Of a stretch of DNA of 64,000 nucleotides, positions 63,436 to 64,000 are shown piece by piece. This DNA comes from an uncultured Desulfobacterales bacterium (GTDB lineage Bacteria > Desulfobacterota > Desulfobacteria > Desulfobacterales > JAHEIW01). Location of the stretch: positions 1-64,000 of the forward strand of contig CAMYLV010000004.1 in assembly GCA_947259495.1 (NCBI GenBank), given 5' to 3'. Both the position numbers and the translations under genes were made by a program. Below the pieces are notes generated by a model that was not told the origin of the DNA, made no database searches, and was given only the letters and a program-made list of their open reading frames with translations. The first letter of the stretch is position 1. Every line of letters begins with the position of its first letter.

Positions 63436-64000
63436 ATGGCTTTTTTCAATGACCTGACCATACTTTCCCTGGAGCAGGCAACGGTTTTGCCCTATCTAAC
63501 TTACCGCTTGGCACATGATGGAATGAATGTCATCCGCCTGGAACACCCGGTTTACGGAGATCCGAATCGTTTCATCGGCGAAAATGTTCTCAATGAAGAA
63601 CGCATGAATGCCTACTTTTTATGCATCAATGCCGGTAAGAAAGCGCTGACATTGAATCTCGCCGAGGATGAGGGCCAGAAGATTTTCCATTCCTTGATCG
63701 AAGAACTCGATGTGGACATTTTTGCAACCAATCAGTTGCCGAAAAATTACCAGAAACTGGGCATCGATTATGACAGTTTAAAATCTTTGAAGCCGAATAT
63801 CATCTGGCTGGGCGTTACCGGTTTTGGCCCCGACAGCGATGAAGCCGCCTACGATCCAATCTTACAGGCCCGGTCGGGTATGATGGAATTAACCGGTGAG
63901 GCTGAGGGCAATCCCCAGGTTGTGGGCATCCCCCTGCCGGATATGGGTACCAGCGAACACGCCTACGGGCTGCTTATGAAAGCGCTTTACCAACGGCAGG
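63436..64000 (+). CDS. CaiB/BaiF family (type III) CoA-transferase, C-terminus beyond window
   Basis: The first 188 residues are readable and show family III CoA-transferase features: DLTILSLEQATVLPYLTYRLA at the start, NVIRLEHP, the NAGKKALTLNL block and LPDMGTSEHA, where the Asp is the catalytic residue that forms the acyl anhydride with CoA. The ATG at 63436 follows GGAGAGG. It would activate or transfer CoA to an acid entering the same acyl-CoA route as the carboxyltransferase, HCDH-ECH fusion and acyl-CoA dehydrogenase. The GTATAC operator upstream supports joint regulation. Confidence 0.93.
   Translation, partial: MAFFNDLTILSLEQATVLPYLTYRLAHDGMNVIRLEHPVYGDPNRFIGENVLNEERMNAYFLCINAGKKALTLNLAEDEGQKIFHSLIEELDVDIFATNQLPKNYQKLGIDYDSLKSLKPNIIWLGVTGFGPDSDEAAYDPILQARSGMMELTGEAEGNPQVVGIPLPDMGTSEHAYGLLMKALYQRQ

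Overview
The window most likely comes from an anaerobic Desulfobacterota-type (deltaproteobacterial) genome. Evidence: a TRAP operon next to a SuyAB/UxaA-like lyase with a sigma-54 promoter and a divergent GAF-AAA-Fis activator; IorAB indolepyruvate:ferredoxin oxidoreductase; TrpB2; stand-alone acyl-CoA catabolic enzymes (HCDH-ECH fusion, acyl-CoA dehydrogenase, PccB/MmdA-type carboxyltransferase, CaiB-type CoA-transferase); a Hanks-type kinase/PP2C/FHA-cyclase module; and several intergenic dispersed repeats. Family calls are from sequence motifs read by eye; no search was run. I see no rRNA, tRNA, CRISPR array, intact insertion sequence or prophage.

Layout. 1-7.1 kb: minus-strand operon suyA-like, suyB-like, a small membrane protein, dctP, dctQ, dctM, read from a sigma-54 promoter at 5178-5192 and controlled by the divergent activator at 5572-7113. 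dctP and dctQ both carry small internal losses with frame changes. 7.1-15.3 kb: CapA-like protein with a BNR-protein remnant, a Na+-dependent NSS (SLC6-type) transporter with a 37-residue MetS-like subunit, a P-loop kinase, UspA, an ATP-grasp protein, and a frameshifted zinc-ribbon remnant. 15.3-25.6 kb: a PanE-hotdog fusion, quinone oxidoreductase, an internally deleted ketopantoate-reductase remnant, acyl-CoA synthetase, TrpB2 with a Cys-rich protein, SerC, and a ThiF-type E1 enzyme. 25.6-30 kb: a 32-residue peptide gene, lipoprotein, HAD-like protein, DUF885 peptidase, and a 'shell' paralogue of the ATP-grasp protein that lacks the ATP-grasp core. 30-35.4 kb: secreted intradiol-dioxygenase-like protein and an MBOAT / AlgX-SASA polysaccharide acetylation pair. 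35.7-46.2 kb: FHA-cyclase, PP2C, Ser/Thr kinase and a sensor membrane protein, then cell-envelope proteins (deacetylase, LysM-TPR lipoprotein, DUF4124, amidase). 46.5-64 kb: class V aminotransferase, HCDH-ECH fusion, SerA, IorAB, acyl-CoA dehydrogenase, carboxyltransferase, rhodanese-MBL protein, PilZ protein, small proteins, and the start of a CoA-transferase.

What ties it together. A palindromic operator built from GTATAC-N-GTATAC occurs four times, always within a sigma-70-like promoter: between trpB2 and serC (23172), between the HCDH-ECH gene and serA (51577), upstream of the carboxyltransferase (59386) and upstream of the CoA-transferase (63332). It suggests one regulator, not encoded here, controlling an acyl-CoA/amino-acid regulon. 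A second theme is gene damage by short internal deletion (dctQ, dctP, a ketopantoate reductase) together with naturally 'missing part' proteins (the ATP-grasp shell and an AlgX domain that lost its catalytic residues). A third is a dispersed palindromic repeat with copies at 35.5, 51.3-51.5 and 61.2 kb. The most promising uncharacterised material is the ATP-grasp/shell paralogue pair, the peptide-E1-peptidase neighbourhood at 24.5-29.9 kb, the dead-AlgX/SASA fusion and the GTATAC regulon.
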